A stretch of DNA of 64,000 nucleotides from contig JADJDJ010000001.1 of the NCBI GenBank assembly GCA_016702745.1, forward strand, positions 620,001 to 684,000. The letters run 5' to 3'. The stretch comes from Chitinophagaceae bacterium (lineage in GTDB: Bacteria; Bacteroidota; Bacteroidia; Chitinophagales; Chitinophagaceae). The notes below the pieces were generated by a model. It worked only from the letters and a program-made list of their open reading frames with translations. It was not told the DNA's origin and ran no database searches. The number at the start of each line of letters is the position of its first letter. Position 1 is the first letter of the stretch. Below, piece by piece: positions 9,323 through 18,841 of this stretch. The position numbers and the translations under genes are program-made.

Positions 9323-9541
9323 TTACTTCGTCTTTCCTTTAAATGTTGCATAAATAGCCATGGCATGACCATGCCCTAAATCAAAATCTGTTTTAAGCCA
9401 ATTGGTGATTTCGGTGGCTTTGATGACAGGGTTAATTTTTCCACCTGTGATAAACCCTTTTTTTTCGGCCAATTTTTTAAAATCAGCAGGTGTCTTTCCG
9501 GTTTTGGCTTTTATGTTGTCAATATAAGCTTGAAATGACAT
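9323..9541 (-). CDS. DUF4287 domain protein
   Basis: 72 residues. The whole protein fits the DUF4287 pattern: SFQAYIDNIKAKTGKTPADF, then the C-terminal TDFDLGHGHAMAIYATFKG. Function unknown. It lies 44 bp from the MmcQ/YjbR-like gene on the same strand, and the domain is often found near or fused to DUF5655-type proteins. The 254 bp to its right (9069-9322) show nothing recognisable. Confidence 0.85.
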   Translation of the reverse strand: MSFQAYIDNIKAKTGKTPADFKKLAEKKGFITGGKINPVIKATEITNWLKTDFDLGHGHAMAIYATFKGKTK

Positions 9542-9585
9542 AGGTGATTTTTTTAAGGTGGTTACAAATTTAAAATAAAGAATGT

Positions 9586-10215
9586 TTAGCGTTTGCTGGT
9601 TTTCAGCCTGTATTTTTCCGGTTTTGTGCCCGTTCTTTCGATTATTTTTCTGGCTTCCAGATCCAATTTAACGGTTTCGCCATACCATTGAACGCCTCCT
9701 TCAAAACTGTCTTTCACCTGCTGATAAAGGCTTTCCATGAGTTCGGTATGTGAAAGTACTTTTGATTGAAGAATATTAAGCAGGGCCTCCCTGATATAAT
9801 TGTATTTTTCAAGTGAAATGCGCTTGTTGGTCTTGCTTTTGTCAGGATGCAGTGTTTGAATATGTTTGGCTGTTTTTTTGGGAGCAGCAGCTTTTGCCTT
9901 TATATTGGGGGCCACATTTAAATAAGATTTTCCCATTGCTTCTTTAATAATGTTCATCGGCACATTTTTAAGATCGAAAACAGTCCAACCTTGTTTTCCC
10001 CAGGCTCCGGATGCCGGAATTGCAATGCTGGGGCGAATCAGGCAATAGATGGATTGTTCTGATTCAGTGAGCTTCATGGAGGCCTTTTTGTTAACAATAT
10101 CAAGTGTGGCAAATATCTTTTCCCTGATCCGAAAGGAGGCTTTATCAAAATGTGGTTTTTCACTCACCTGATCAAATTCCAGGGCTGTTTTTCTAAAGTT
10201 GGCAGCTGTGATCAT
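9586..10215 (-). CDS. MmcQ/YjbR-like protein fused to a DUF6958-like domain
   Basis: The first 100 residues resemble MmcQ/YjbR DNA-binding-like proteins (KPHFDKASFRIREKIFATL, then SYLNVAP). After an Ala/Lys-rich linker (about 105-130), the C-terminal 75 residues have the pattern GGVQWYGETVKLDLEARKII, which I associate with DUF6958. The two-domain arrangement is visible directly. What it does is not known. Confidence 0.7.
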   Translation of the reverse strand: MITAANFRKTALEFDQVSEKPHFDKASFRIREKIFATLDIVNKKASMKLTESEQSIYCLIRPSIAIPASGAWGKQGWTVFDLKNVPMNIIKEAMGKSYLNVAPNIKAKAAAPKKTAKHIQTLHPDKSKTNKRISLEKYNYIREALLNILQSKVLSHTELMESLYQQVKDSFEGGVQWYGETVKLDLEARKIIERTGTKPEKYRLKTSKR

Positions 10216-10372
10216 TGTTTTTTGCAGGGCTTTGATTGATTATAGCAGTGTAGTGATTGTGCTGAGACAATTTGTTGAAATCGGTTTAATTATTCTGAAA
10301 TGTAATGATCTTGCGGGATTTTAATTTGTTCATATGCTAGTGACTCTGGTCTGAAATCGCTGATGCTAACCT

Positions 10373-10975
10373 TTATTTTTTTATTAACTCCAGTTTGGTG
10401 ATTGCTGGTAAATAGGCTTTGACTCTATCATAATCTCCCTCACAACATAAAAAATCAGAAAGCTTCCAATCCCAGTAAACTTTAAACTGCTTGCCCAGAT
10501 AAGCCGGATTGTCATTGTATTGACCGGAACGCTCATGGAGCTGATATTTGCCATAGTTATTTGCTGCCTGCCCGAAATCATATGTTTCTCCTTTGGCATC
10601 TTTGAAAAGAATATGCTGGTAGTCGCCAAAATCATTTCCCTGATAAATGGCTGTGATCGGGTTAGGGATATTTTGCCACTTTGTTTTGAGCCTGTCCAGG
10701 TGCTGTTTTAATTCGCTCTGCAGATGAGCGGGATTCATTAAAATTGCGTCCTCATTTTTTAAATACCCTGCTTTTGGTACTGGTTGGGGATTGCTGTTCG
10801 GAATATTTGTATCAGGGTTGCTAAATGATTGTTTTATTGGAACAGTATCCTCCAGTTCATAATCGATTTCGGTCACTTTTGGAGTAGTCGGAATATCATC
10901 TTTTGCCTTATTGTTTTTGCAGCTGGTGAATAAGGCGAAGAAAGCGGATATAAGCAGGAGTTTGTTTTTGCTCAC
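10373..10975 (-). CDS. Putative lipoprotein of unknown function
   Basis: 200 residues with a lipoprotein signal (LLLISAFFALFTSC, lipobox cysteine near residue 19) and then a low-complexity polar stretch to about residue 75. The C-terminal part (HLDRLKTKWQNIPNPITAIYQGNDFGDYQHI) is compact and may bind or modify something in the periplasm. No family recognised. Confidence 0.6.
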   Translation of the reverse strand: MSKNKLLLISAFFALFTSCKNNKAKDDIPTTPKVTEIDYELEDTVPIKQSFSNPDTNIPNSNPQPVPKAGYLKNEDAILMNPAHLQSELKQHLDRLKTKWQNIPNPITAIYQGNDFGDYQHILFKDAKGETYDFGQAANNYGKYQLHERSGQYNDNPAYLGKQFKVYWDWKLSDFLCCEGDYDRVKAYLPAITKLELIKK

Positions 10976-11080
10976 GGTTATGTTGAATTAATGCCAGTTT
11001 TATGTCACTGGAAATATTGTGATTTGCTACCCGTTTTTTTTACCTATCAGTAAGTATGAATTATATATGCTCACTGTTGT

Positions 11081-11437
11081 TTATTTTTTTCCAAATATCC
11101 GTTTGAGCCATGAAGATTTCTCTTTGGCCGGGTCAATGAGCTCTTCTTTCCAGGATCCATCAGCATTCCGGGTTGCTCTTTTATTGCCGATTTCAATGAC
11201 CATGCCTTCGCCATGACTAATAAATTCAACCAGATCCTGTGTAGTCCAGATGATATGGTCAGTCCCCTCAATCTCAATAGAAATAGCATAGTCGCTCTGG
11301 GTCTTGCCTATAAACGCAATTTTGGTAACCGAGGGAGTAGTGTAGCCCAAACAAGTACCATTTAGCCCTGCCACTCCCGCAGTCCTTGTAATTTCATTGT
11401 CCAGAAATTTCACTTTATCTCCAAATTCTATAAGCAT
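11081..11437 (-). CDS. Small cytoplasmic protein of unknown function
   Basis: 118 residues starting MLIEFGDKVKFLDNEITRTAGVAG, which looks like a small beta-barrel, and ending in a basic tail (SSWLKRIFGKK). No signal peptide. No family recognised. Confidence 0.5.
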   Translation of the reverse strand: MLIEFGDKVKFLDNEITRTAGVAGLNGTCLGYTTPSVTKIAFIGKTQSDYAISIEIEGTDHIIWTTQDLVEFISHGEGMVIEIGNKRATRNADGSWKEELIDPAKEKSSWLKRIFGKK

Positions 11438-11764
11438 AAAAGATCAATAATCTATACTGTAGTTGCTTGTTTTTGATAATAGTTAATCCTTTTTTCCAAG
11501 GCAAAGTGCATAACTGTTAGGGCAGTATCCTTTTTATAAAGTTAAATATAGTGGCAAATATTGAAATTATTTGTTAGCTGCTGATTTTTAGAATTAGTTC
11601 TTTTGTGTAGGACTAATTCTGCATGCAATCAGCCAATACATTTCTTATTCTGCTTACTCAAAATGAAGGGAAGGGCCAGGTGGGTATCGCATGCTGGATT
11701 AACTGGGAAAAAAAACGCGGTAAACCACCCGGAAAAGAAAACTGTAGCCGGAATGTGAATTGGC
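11438..11764. other. Non-coding gap, nothing recognised
   Basis: No credible ORF, repeat or hairpin was seen in these 327 bp. It is the last ordinary intergenic space before array-type repeats begin. Confidence 0.5.
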
Positions 11765-12145
11765 CTATGAAGCAGTTAAAATTTCCTCATAACCACCTTT
11801 AATAATGGTGGAGATCATTTTAAATTGCTTGTTAGCATTAAAGCGGTGGATGGTATGTGCGGGAATAACAATGCCTGAACCAAGTTTAAGATGGTGCGTT
11901 TCCTTGCCAATGGTGATATCTGCCACCCCGTCAATGATTTGAATATAATTATCAAAGGGAATGATCTTGTCGTCTAATTCTTCTCCCTCGCTGAATGACA
12001 TGGCCGTTACATTGCCTGTAATTTTCTTGACGATGGTACGACTCATGACGGCATTGGGGATATACTCAACAATCTCAACGATGATGTGTTCTTTCCCTTT
12101 TTCTATTTCTACTGAATTGCTGCTCTTCTTTTTATTATCGCTCAT
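11765..12145 (-). CDS. Cupin-domain protein
   Basis: 126 residues with a single small cupin barrel: ADITIGKETHHLKLGSGIVIP followed by AHTIHRF, the usual second metal-binding motif region. It lacks a signal peptide. Such proteins are small sugar- or metabolite-binding or isomerase-like proteins; the substrate cannot be inferred. Confidence 0.75.
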   Translation of the reverse strand: MSDNKKKSSNSVEIEKGKEHIIVEIVEYIPNAVMSRTIVKKITGNVTAMSFSEGEELDDKIIPFDNYIQIIDGVADITIGKETHHLKLGSGIVIPAHTIHRFNANKQFKMISTIIKGGYEEILTAS

Positions 12146-12250
12146 AATATATACAATACCGTAAGGTAGTGATTTAAAAGCAGTTAGACTTCATTAGTGC
12201 AATATATTTTTTGTAATACGGTTTACGGGTTAATGTAAATTGTCATCTTA

Positions 12251-12430
12251 CGTTATTGGCTTAATGAGGGTTGGGAATCAGCATTCCGGTGCCAATAACC
12301 GCTGTTGTGTGAAAATATATTGTTGAAGATTTGTTCAAAAGCTGATACTGATGGGTCTGTTGGGAGGATGCCAGGTTTGCATTTACCTGATGGTTACTTG
12401 TCAAACTCAATTTGCATATCACTCAATGTT
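12251..12430 (-). repeat. Degenerate attC-like repeat, type D
   Basis: Faint copy of the type D sequence: GGTTGGGAAT, then ATTCCGG, AATAACCGCTG and GAAAATATA occur in the same order and spacing as in the intact copy at 31790. The right end CAATGTTAAGTGC is a normal GTT core. The left core is decayed. This is the leftmost trace of the array. Confidence 0.45.
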
Positions 12431-12450
12431 AAGTGCTGTACTTACCTTTT

Positions 12451-12900
12451 TTACAAATTGCCGGTTTTTAATTGTTCAAAAATTTCTCGTTCATTATTGA
12501 CCATTTTTCTTGCTTCTTTTAGGATGGAATTCAGGGCACCTTTTTTGGGCTCTTCAAAAATAAAAACAGAGTCAAGTTTTGGATAAAATAATTTGATACC
12601 TCTGCATTTTTTGTCAGACTTATACTCATATATAAAGCCGGGTTGTCCTCTGTCATTGCATTTACAGTCAAGAAAAATTGATAAAGCAGAATTTCTGTGA
12701 AACCCTTTATTGTAGTCTAGTCTTTTGTCGCCAAAATTGGTCTTGTCCCCTGTGACTAAATTGTAGGAGTTTTCTGCTTTACTCCAGGTATAGCCATGCT
12801 TAAATGCTTTACAACCAATAAAGCAGATACAAATTGCCAGTAGTGAAAAATAAATTGAATTTATATTCAATAAGAATGGTTTGTTTGTGGTATGTGTCAA
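12451..12900 (-). CDS. Putative lipoprotein of unknown function
   Basis: 149 residues with a hydrophobic segment ending FIGC near residue 30 (lipobox) and a polar remainder containing LDCKCNDRGQPGFIYEYKS. No family recognised. It sits directly after the GTT core of the leftmost repeat, so it is probably the first array unit still recognisable at this end. Confidence 0.5.
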   Translation of the reverse strand: MTHTTNKPFLLNINSIYFSLLAICICFIGCKAFKHGYTWSKAENSYNLVTGDKTNFGDKRLDYNKGFHRNSALSIFLDCKCNDRGQPGFIYEYKSDKKCRGIKLFYPKLDSVFIFEEPKKGALNSILKEARKMVNNEREIFEQLKTGNL

Positions 12901-13109
12901 GTTGTTTTATAGTTTTTGTAGAGGTTGTTGAGTTTCTATTCAGGGTGCTCTGTCTGCTTGTTTGTGGCCTGCGCTAATGTTCATCTGATGCTAATAATTC
13001 ATTGAGAAATTATAGAAAAGTATATTGGCAAAACCTCCAATTGGGTAGCGAAATATCCATTTCTTAATTTTTTTTTTTCATATTGAGCGTCTTGTTAACG
13101 TTGGTGCCT

Positions 13110-13290
13110 GACGGGAAGGGCTTTGAGAAGATTGGTATTAGAATTCAGTCCGCCCGGTACCACTGCTGATTTCATTTTAAATGAAGTTAGGAACAGATGT
13201 CAAAATTGCTTGTCCAGCCAGGAACCAAAGTTGAGTTGCGTATATCTTATGAAGATTTGATTGTCCAGCCAAACTTTATGTAAACCTTTT
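13110..13290 (-). repeat. Degenerate attC-like repeat, type D
   Basis: Contains GACGGGAAGGGCTTTG, GGTATTAGAATTCAGTCCGC, two TTGTCCAGCCA blocks and the terminal AAACTTTATGTAAACC, all in type D order. The right core GTT is not clear. The rest of 12901-13521 holds no gene I can support. Confidence 0.6.
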
Positions 13291-13521
13291 TTTTGTGTAA
13301 TCGCCGTTATTGAAAGTCGAAATTTATTCGTAGCTTACTGGAAATGGGTTTAAATAAATTTAAGTCTGTCAGACGGAGCCATTTGCAGGTGGGCAGCCGG
13401 TAGGTCAATTTACACCAATCAAGTGTAAAAAGGCTAATCCAAATGGCGTATTTGTAGAATACGAAAGAATATTTAGTTTACCCTGTTTCTTGAGTCTGCT
13501 CTAACATGAAAAAAATTTGTT

Positions 13522-14058
13522 ATGCAAATAAAAAATGTAGTGTTGTTGTCTGTAATGGTACTTGCAATTGGAGCTTGTAAAAAAAAGCAGGATGGTCCTG
13601 CGGCTTCAACAAGAAATCAATGGGATGGTCGGTATCGTATGGAAGGTACTATGACAGATCATTCTAACGCGGCTTTTGGATGGATGGGCAACACCTATCT
13701 ATATACTTTACAAACAAGCGGTACTGCTACGGACAGCCTGGTTTCAAATGATCTCGCTATACCGGGTATCATTATAGGAAATACGGGGGCCGGTATCACA
13801 AATGCAACTTTCTACAGTAAATTCGGTTTGATAATGAATTTTGATGCGGCTACAAATAAAGTCACTTCAGTTATTAACTATTATGGTCAACCTTCTTCCT
13901 CCGGGCGTTCCGCAGTTCTAGATCCAACGGGTGCTAATTCGATTGATCCTGTAACTAAAAATATTCGGGTCAAATTCTTTATGGATGAAACAGGGATAGC
14001 AGGGCACAGATCCACATTTGATGTCACGTTGGTTTACCTGGGTACAAGGCCCTTATAA
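13522..14058 (+). CDS. Putative lipoprotein, opposite strand
   Basis: 178 residues with lipoprotein signal VVLLSVMVLAIGAC and the KKK stretch common after the cysteine in Bacteroidota lipoproteins. The rest is a likely beta-rich domain (NQWDGRYRMEGTMTDHS ... VTLVYLGTRPL). It is the only convincing plus-strand gene in the array zone, and lies at its old end, so it may be ordinary chromosomal sequence or an inverted insert. Confidence 0.6.
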   Translation: MQIKNVVLLSVMVLAIGACKKKQDGPAASTRNQWDGRYRMEGTMTDHSNAAFGWMGNTYLYTLQTSGTATDSLVSNDLAIPGIIIGNTGAGITNATFYSKFGLIMNFDAATNKVTSVINYYGQPSSSGRSAVLDPTGANSIDPVTKNIRVKFFMDETGIAGHRSTFDVTLVYLGTRPL

Positions 14059-14077
14059 AACGAACGAAAATCTGAAT

Positions 14078-14112
14078 GCTGTTAAAGGCCGAAAGATCAT
14101 GCAGGCAGTTTA
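14078..14112 (-). repeat. Fragment of a type C repeat
   Basis: GCTGTTAAAGGCCGA followed by CATGCAGGCAG matches the right part of type C repeats (GCTGTTAAAGGCCGAGCG then CACGCAGGCGGC). Everything else of that repeat is missing here. Confidence 0.4.
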
Positions 14113-14529
14113 TCGCTTATCAATAATTGCTACTGTAAATCGACTTATACAAACAATTTTGTCCTGGTCGTTAAAAATCCGAATATCCCAAACATGGGTT
14201 TTTTGACCTAAGTGAATAGGAGAACATACTCCCCTGACCTCACCTGTGCTTACTGGTCTAAGGTGATTTGCATTTATGTCTAAACCAACGCAGACAAACT
14301 CATTTGTGTCAATAACTAAACTGCTTGCAAAAGTTCCTACAGTCTCTGCAAGTACTACAGATGCTCCGCCATGTAAAATTCCGAAAGGCTGTCGGGTCTT
14401 TTCGTTTACCGGCATTGTTGCAGTAAGCGAGTTCTCGTTCCAATCTGTGAACTTTATACCCAAAAAACTACCCAGGTATTCTGGATATTTATTTAAGCCG
14501 TCTAAATTAATTTCAGATTTCCAAATCAT
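14110..14529 (-). CDS. PaaI/YbdB-type hotdog thioesterase
   Basis: About 139 residues. Hotdog-fold acyl-CoA thioesterase with the helix motif PFGILHGGASVVLAETVGT, in which the glutamate/histidine region is the usual active site. Closest in pattern to MenI/PaaI-like enzymes (DHNA-CoA or phenylacetyl-CoA hydrolases). I chose the ATG at 14529: the open frame extends ten codons further, but those run into the repeat core. Confidence 0.85.
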   Translation of the reverse strand: MIWKSEINLDGLNKYPEYLGSFLGIKFTDWNENSLTATMPVNEKTRQPFGILHGGASVVLAETVGTFASSLVIDTNEFVCVGLDINANHLRPVSTGEVRGVCSPIHLGQKTHVWDIRIFNDQDKIVCISRFTVAIIDKR

Positions 14530-14557
14530 TTTAAAGGAATTTGTTTTGTTTGCAGCC

Positions 14558-14762
14558 AACGGGCAGGGCTTTATAAGGGTAGGAATTTGTATTCCGTCCG
14601 CCTGTAACCGATGCTGATTGAAAAACTGATGTTGAAGTTAAGAACTAAAGACTAGAGTTGTTAGTCCAGCCCGAACAATAGCCTGGATTTGCAACCTGCC
14701 TGCCGAAAGTCAGGTTGGCTGATGCTTGTTTTTTAAGCCACACTTGCGTAAAACCCCATGTT
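14558..14762 (-). repeat. attC-like repeat, type D, 205 bp
   Basis: Runs from AAC (in GCAGCCAACGGGCAGGGC) to GTT (in CCCCATGTTGACAG). It contains a damaged copy of the CCTGCCTGCCGG palindrome near 14700. Belongs to the glycosidase unit on its right. Confidence 0.85.
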
Positions 14763-14820
14763 GACAGAAGTATTTCCTCAACGCGCCAGAAAATCACATT
14801 GATATAAAAACCACCTTTGC

Positions 14821-16860
14821 TTACCGAGTAACACCATTTAATAAATTAACTTTTACTATTTCACCATCTTTAATGAATTTAGTAATAAGTACTTTGTCTC
14901 CTTCTGATATGGTCACTTTCTTTTTTCCGTCTTCTCGCTCAATAACAATATCAAGGTCATGGTCAAATGCGCGGATATGCCGGAGACTCATACGGGACCA
15001 GGAAGAGGGGAGACGTGGTGTAAAACTAAAATTGTGCAATCCTGTAGGCCTGATGCCAAACAATCCTTCTGTAAAGATTCTGCAATACAATCCGCTTTCC
15101 GCTGAAAGATGGCGTTGGTTTCCTTCAGGATAAGCTTCTACAGGATAAGGAACATGGTCGCCCAGTAGACGGCGGTTGGAATAGTAATGCAAAAAATTCA
15201 ACGCTTTATCTGTTTCACCACTTGCCAATACACCTCTTAAAGCATATAAGGTTGATCTGTCCCAAAATGTTTTATCTCCTGCAAGACTGGCGAGCCCATC
15301 CTGAGTCCATAATTCCGGCGAGAACAAGGCAGCGATGGTTCCTGCTTTACGTTCGTAAATACCCATCGTAAGCGGGATACAAATCCATGCTCTCAGGGTA
15401 TCGTTTTCTTTGTAATATTTATAAGTATCAAATCCTCCTATTTTGGAACCAAAGTATTTTTCAATCGCTGATTTCAATTTTACAGCTTGCTCCTTATAAA
15501 GCGTAAGTTGCATTTTCCCTTTCCCTAAATCTTCTCCAAGGTAAATAGCAGAAATCAATGCATCGTAGTATAAGGAAGATGTACAGAGATTGGCATTCCC
15601 CGACGGAAAACGCCCTTCTAATTCATCGGAATCGGAGGTTACTACACCTTCCTTATTTAATTTCCGGCGGCAATATTCAAGGCACCATTCAATCAATGAC
15701 CACAATTGTGCTGCCTTTTTTGTATCACCGCTAACAAGCGCATAACGTGCGGCGCCGTATGCAATCATCGCCGCATCTCCACGGTCGCCGGCTCCATCCC
15801 ATATATCCGTTCCTTCAGCAATAATAGAGCTTGGAATCGGTTTATAATCGTTGTTTATGAACCTTGCAAAATGAAGATAGGCATTCAATGCTGCTTTATT
15901 TCCATAATCATAACCAAGATAAGGGAAGAAAGGTCCAATGTATTCCGCTTGATCGTTAGCCCAGATAGCGGCATAATATGATTCTCCGCCAGGCCCATGC
16001 ATCGGGCCACCTTTGGTTTCGAAAATGCTTTCTGCCGCCCTGATTTTAGCAAAGGCAAATTCTCTGTTCAATACCGTATCCGGTGTTTCTAATACAAGAT
16101 TGTTCCAGACTTCATGAATTAGTTCAAGGCGTTTTGCTTTTTCAGTATTTACGTCCACCGCAGGTACTTGTTCATTTGCTTTAACCCCGGAATAAAAAAC
16201 AGAGAAGCTAATAGAATCATTTGTTTGAAGTTTGTAATTCCCTTCGTTGAATACATCAACATGCAAAGCATAACTGCCTTCTGTTCCTTTGGCCGGATCG
16301 GTAGAATATATATTCTTCGACTTTGGTATTTCTACAAAGCAGCCATTTTTGGATGTATTTTTAATGGTGTAAACTTCGCAGTAACCCGGCAATGTTGTTG
16401 ATGGAAAATACTCACGGGTCAATTCAAGATTATTACCGGCTATACTTTTAACTAATAATGTTCCTTTGATAGTAATTGAAATTACTTTTTCCGACACTAT
16501 GGGTTTATAGTTTACAGTTACCAATTCAAATCCGTCCAGTGCGAATTGACGCGTGAGACTGGCATGCGTATTATTAGGAATAGTTCGTAGCATCGGCCAC
16601 ACTAGGCTGCGGGTAGAATGAAAGGAACCATCAGCAGCTACTCCATACCTGAGAACGCAGGAGATTCTTTTGCCACTCATTTCTATATGATCGTTGTGAG
16701 GAATATTGTTATTTATTTCCCAGGAGATGGAACCATCCTGATTCATTTGCCAGCGGCGATAATCCTGCGAAAACAATTTGCTTGTTAAGCAGCAAAGAAT
16801 CGCCATGAGAAATATTGAAGCCACTTTTTGTTGCAGATGAGATCTGTTCATTAAATTCAT
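14821..16860 (-). CDS. Exported six-hairpin glycosidase-like protein
   Basis: About 679 residues with a signal peptide (SIFLMAILCCLTSKLFSQ). A beta-rich N-terminal domain (to about residue 290) is followed by an alpha/alpha-barrel with the recurrent features GGPMHGPGGESYYAAIWANDQ, EGTDIWDGAGDRGDAAM and SDSDELEGRFPSGNA, as in six-hairpin glycoside hydrolases (GH78/GH95-like). The acidic residues in these blocks are candidate catalytic residues; the specific substrate is unknown. I chose an ATG at 16860. It is unusually large for a cassette gene. Confidence 0.72.
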   Translation of the reverse strand: MNLMNRSHLQQKVASIFLMAILCCLTSKLFSQDYRRWQMNQDGSISWEINNNIPHNDHIEMSGKRISCVLRYGVAADGSFHSTRSLVWPMLRTIPNNTHASLTRQFALDGFELVTVNYKPIVSEKVISITIKGTLLVKSIAGNNLELTREYFPSTTLPGYCEVYTIKNTSKNGCFVEIPKSKNIYSTDPAKGTEGSYALHVDVFNEGNYKLQTNDSISFSVFYSGVKANEQVPAVDVNTEKAKRLELIHEVWNNLVLETPDTVLNREFAFAKIRAAESIFETKGGPMHGPGGESYYAAIWANDQAEYIGPFFPYLGYDYGNKAALNAYLHFARFINNDYKPIPSSIIAEGTDIWDGAGDRGDAAMIAYGAARYALVSGDTKKAAQLWSLIEWCLEYCRRKLNKEGVVTSDSDELEGRFPSGNANLCTSSLYYDALISAIYLGEDLGKGKMQLTLYKEQAVKLKSAIEKYFGSKIGGFDTYKYYKENDTLRAWICIPLTMGIYERKAGTIAALFSPELWTQDGLASLAGDKTFWDRSTLYALRGVLASGETDKALNFLHYYSNRRLLGDHVPYPVEAYPEGNQRHLSAESGLYCRIFTEGLFGIRPTGLHNFSFTPRLPSSWSRMSLRHIRAFDHDLDIVIEREDGKKKVTISEGDKVLITKFIKDGEIVKVNLLNGVTR

Positions 16861-16893
16861 TTTAGTATTACAAGTCCCTGGTAAGCTATTCAT

Positions 16894-17191
16894 TCAAATG
16901 GGCTCATAGCGTTTTAGAGTGAAAAGAATGTGTATAAGGTGCATTTTCCGAATGATCTTTGCTGAAATCCGTATGGCATTGAACATGGTCTCGTCATTTC
17001 CCATATAAGCGGTTGGCCGCATTGTGCCGGATGCGGCTCTCGCAACCACAGCATGGGCTAATGAGGCCATCGGGGAGAAGTTTATTGACCAGGTAAAAAT
17101 GGCAATCGTCTTCATCTATCAGTTCTTCATGCGGAAAGTCAATCATAGGGGCACTTATACATCCAAATTTAGTGGTTTGTTCCGTTTTCAC
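16894..17191 (-). pseudogene. Possible transposase N-terminal remnant
   Basis: Two short overlapping frames. The first reads EDDCHFYLVNKLLPDGLISPCCGCESR, which resembles the zinc-ribbon start of IS1595-type transposases, and then stops. No inverted ends were found. Weak call, not essential to the array. Confidence 0.25.
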
Positions 17192-17243
17192 TCTAAATCG
17201 TTATGAATCGAAAATGAATCAACTTCCCGATAATATTTCAGCT

Positions 17244-17428
17244 AACGGGCAGGGCTTATTGCTGTGCTGGTATTTTAGAATGGGGAGACTGGAACCGCCG
17301 AAGATTGGAAAATTGAAGGTAATATCAAAAAGCTGAACAGTGAACATCGGGCCCGGACTGCTGATCATTTGCGAATAAAAAGATGAGAAAATCATTCGTC
17401 GTTGCGCCATATTGCCAAAACGCCTGTT
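17244..17428 (-). repeat. attC-like repeat, type D variant, 185 bp
   Basis: AAC in CAGCTAACGGGCAGGGC to GTT in CGCCTGTTGTGCG. The interior is divergent, keeping only GGGCTTATTGCTGTGCTGG at the left and GCGCCATATTGCCAAAACG at the right. Belongs to the serine hydrolase unit. Confidence 0.8.
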
Positions 17429-17452
17429 GTGCGTTTGTGCTACTTCTTGTTG

Positions 17453-18571
17453 CTACTTATCCTTTGCCGATAATTCTGAATTATTGGCAGCAATCAATTT
17501 AGTTAGAATTGTCAAATAGTTTGATGTATATCTGTCGTATGCAGCTTTTGTTTTGTGTGCAATTACTACATCTAATGCTGGTAAAACGGTTATGTATTGT
17601 CCAAAGTTACCTTGTGCTGTATATGCTCCTTCATATGCTCCTTTGCTATCCGGAGCATCCCAAACCCACCATAAATAGCCATATCCAAAATATCTCATAT
17701 AGGCTCCGTCTTTATAATAGGGAGATTTGAACGCTTTCATTTCCTTGGTAGATGTGAAAGAAGTGGTTATCGTATTAACCCAATTTTCAGTGGTAATTTG
17801 TTTGTCCTTCCATCGCCCGTTCCGCAACATCAGGTATCCTATCCTTGCCATGTCTCTTGTGGAAAACCACATTGGGTAGGCAGGATACATTGACTTGATC
17901 GTATCTGCGTCTTTATGCTGAATATTTTTATCCCAATCCTCCATGTTTAAAGGGTGGGCAAGCATGGAATCAACGGCGTCATAAATGCCAACGCCACTCA
18001 GTTTTTCAAACAAGTAGCCAGCCAGATTAAAATCCCAATTATTATAAAGAAAAAAACTGCCAGGTTGAACGCTTCCTCTTTTAGGGGCAAAGGCATATTC
18101 GTCGCCCGAATAACTGGGCTCATGATATACACCTGACCTTGCTGTGAGCAGATTTCGAATGGTAGCCTTTTTCTCAATAGGTAATAAACCGTTTATATCA
18201 TCAATATTTATTTGTTCAAGCGTGCTGTTTAAATTGATTTTACCATTTTCTACAAAAGGTCCGTATAAAATTGACAGAACACTTTTTCGGCAGGAAGCTA
18301 TATAGCTTAATTCTTTTAAGTCGCCATACGAAAATATTACCTTGCCCTGTTGTATCACCATCATGCCCGTCGTATTCGCACTGTCAATAATAAATTGTTT
18401 TAAGCTCTTCAGCTTAGCCGTGTCCCAGCCCTGTGCATACGGGTCTTTTACATATTCCCAACTATTGCCGGGAAACACAAAATCCGCTTTTTTGTCAGAA
18501 GGATAGGTTTGGGAATAAGAGAATGTGCTATAGGAAATCAGAGCTGCGAACACAAATATTTTCTTTGACAT
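17453..18571 (-). CDS. Exported serine hydrolase (beta-lactamase class C fold)
   Basis: 372 residues with signal peptide (FVFAALISYSTFSYSQ). Nucleophile motif S-x-x-K appears as SCRKS near residue 90; a second-motif Y-N pair occurs in FFLYNNWDFNLAGY. Resembles 6-aminohexanoate-dimer hydrolase-type esterases. It is unrelated in detail to the serine hydrolase at 7176, so this is not a duplication. Confidence 0.87.
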   Translation of the reverse strand: MSKKIFVFAALISYSTFSYSQTYPSDKKADFVFPGNSWEYVKDPYAQGWDTAKLKSLKQFIIDSANTTGMMVIQQGKVIFSYGDLKELSYIASCRKSVLSILYGPFVENGKINLNSTLEQINIDDINGLLPIEKKATIRNLLTARSGVYHEPSYSGDEYAFAPKRGSVQPGSFFLYNNWDFNLAGYLFEKLSGVGIYDAVDSMLAHPLNMEDWDKNIQHKDADTIKSMYPAYPMWFSTRDMARIGYLMLRNGRWKDKQITTENWVNTITTSFTSTKEMKAFKSPYYKDGAYMRYFGYGYLWWVWDAPDSKGAYEGAYTAQGNFGQYITVLPALDVVIAHKTKAAYDRYTSNYLTILTKLIAANNSELSAKDK

Positions 18572-18617
18572 AATTTATGAATTGTAAGTTTATGAACTGT
18601 CTTGCTGCATGGCCCAC

Positions 18618-18825
18618 AACCTGCCACGGCTTTGCGCAGGTGTGGGATTAGAATTCAGTCCGCCCGTAACCGCTGATAGTTGTGCACAGCATCCTTTGGA
18701 AAAATATTTTGTTCAGGTTAAAACCAAAAGTTGGAAGTTGATCGTCCAGCCCGAACTGAAGTACTGTAGCGCCTGATTGCCGATTGTTCTTCCGTCCAGC
18801 CACACTTGCGTTCAGACTCACTGTT
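18618..18825 (-). repeat. attC-like repeat, type D, 208 bp
   Basis: AAC in GCCCACAACCTGCC to GTT in CACTGTTACAGG. Contains the type D blocks GATTAGAATTCAGTCCGCCC and GCACAGCATCCTTTGGAAAA. The unit to its right ends ATAGCCAAC, a partial match to GTTACAGGCTGTGGCTAT. Confidence 0.85.
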
Positions 18826-18841
18826 ACAGGCTGTGGCTATT

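Noticed and set aside
12901..13521. A gene in the gap before the plus-strand lipoprotein
   Set aside because: Only a degenerate repeat is recognisable; no frame has a plausible start, length and composition.
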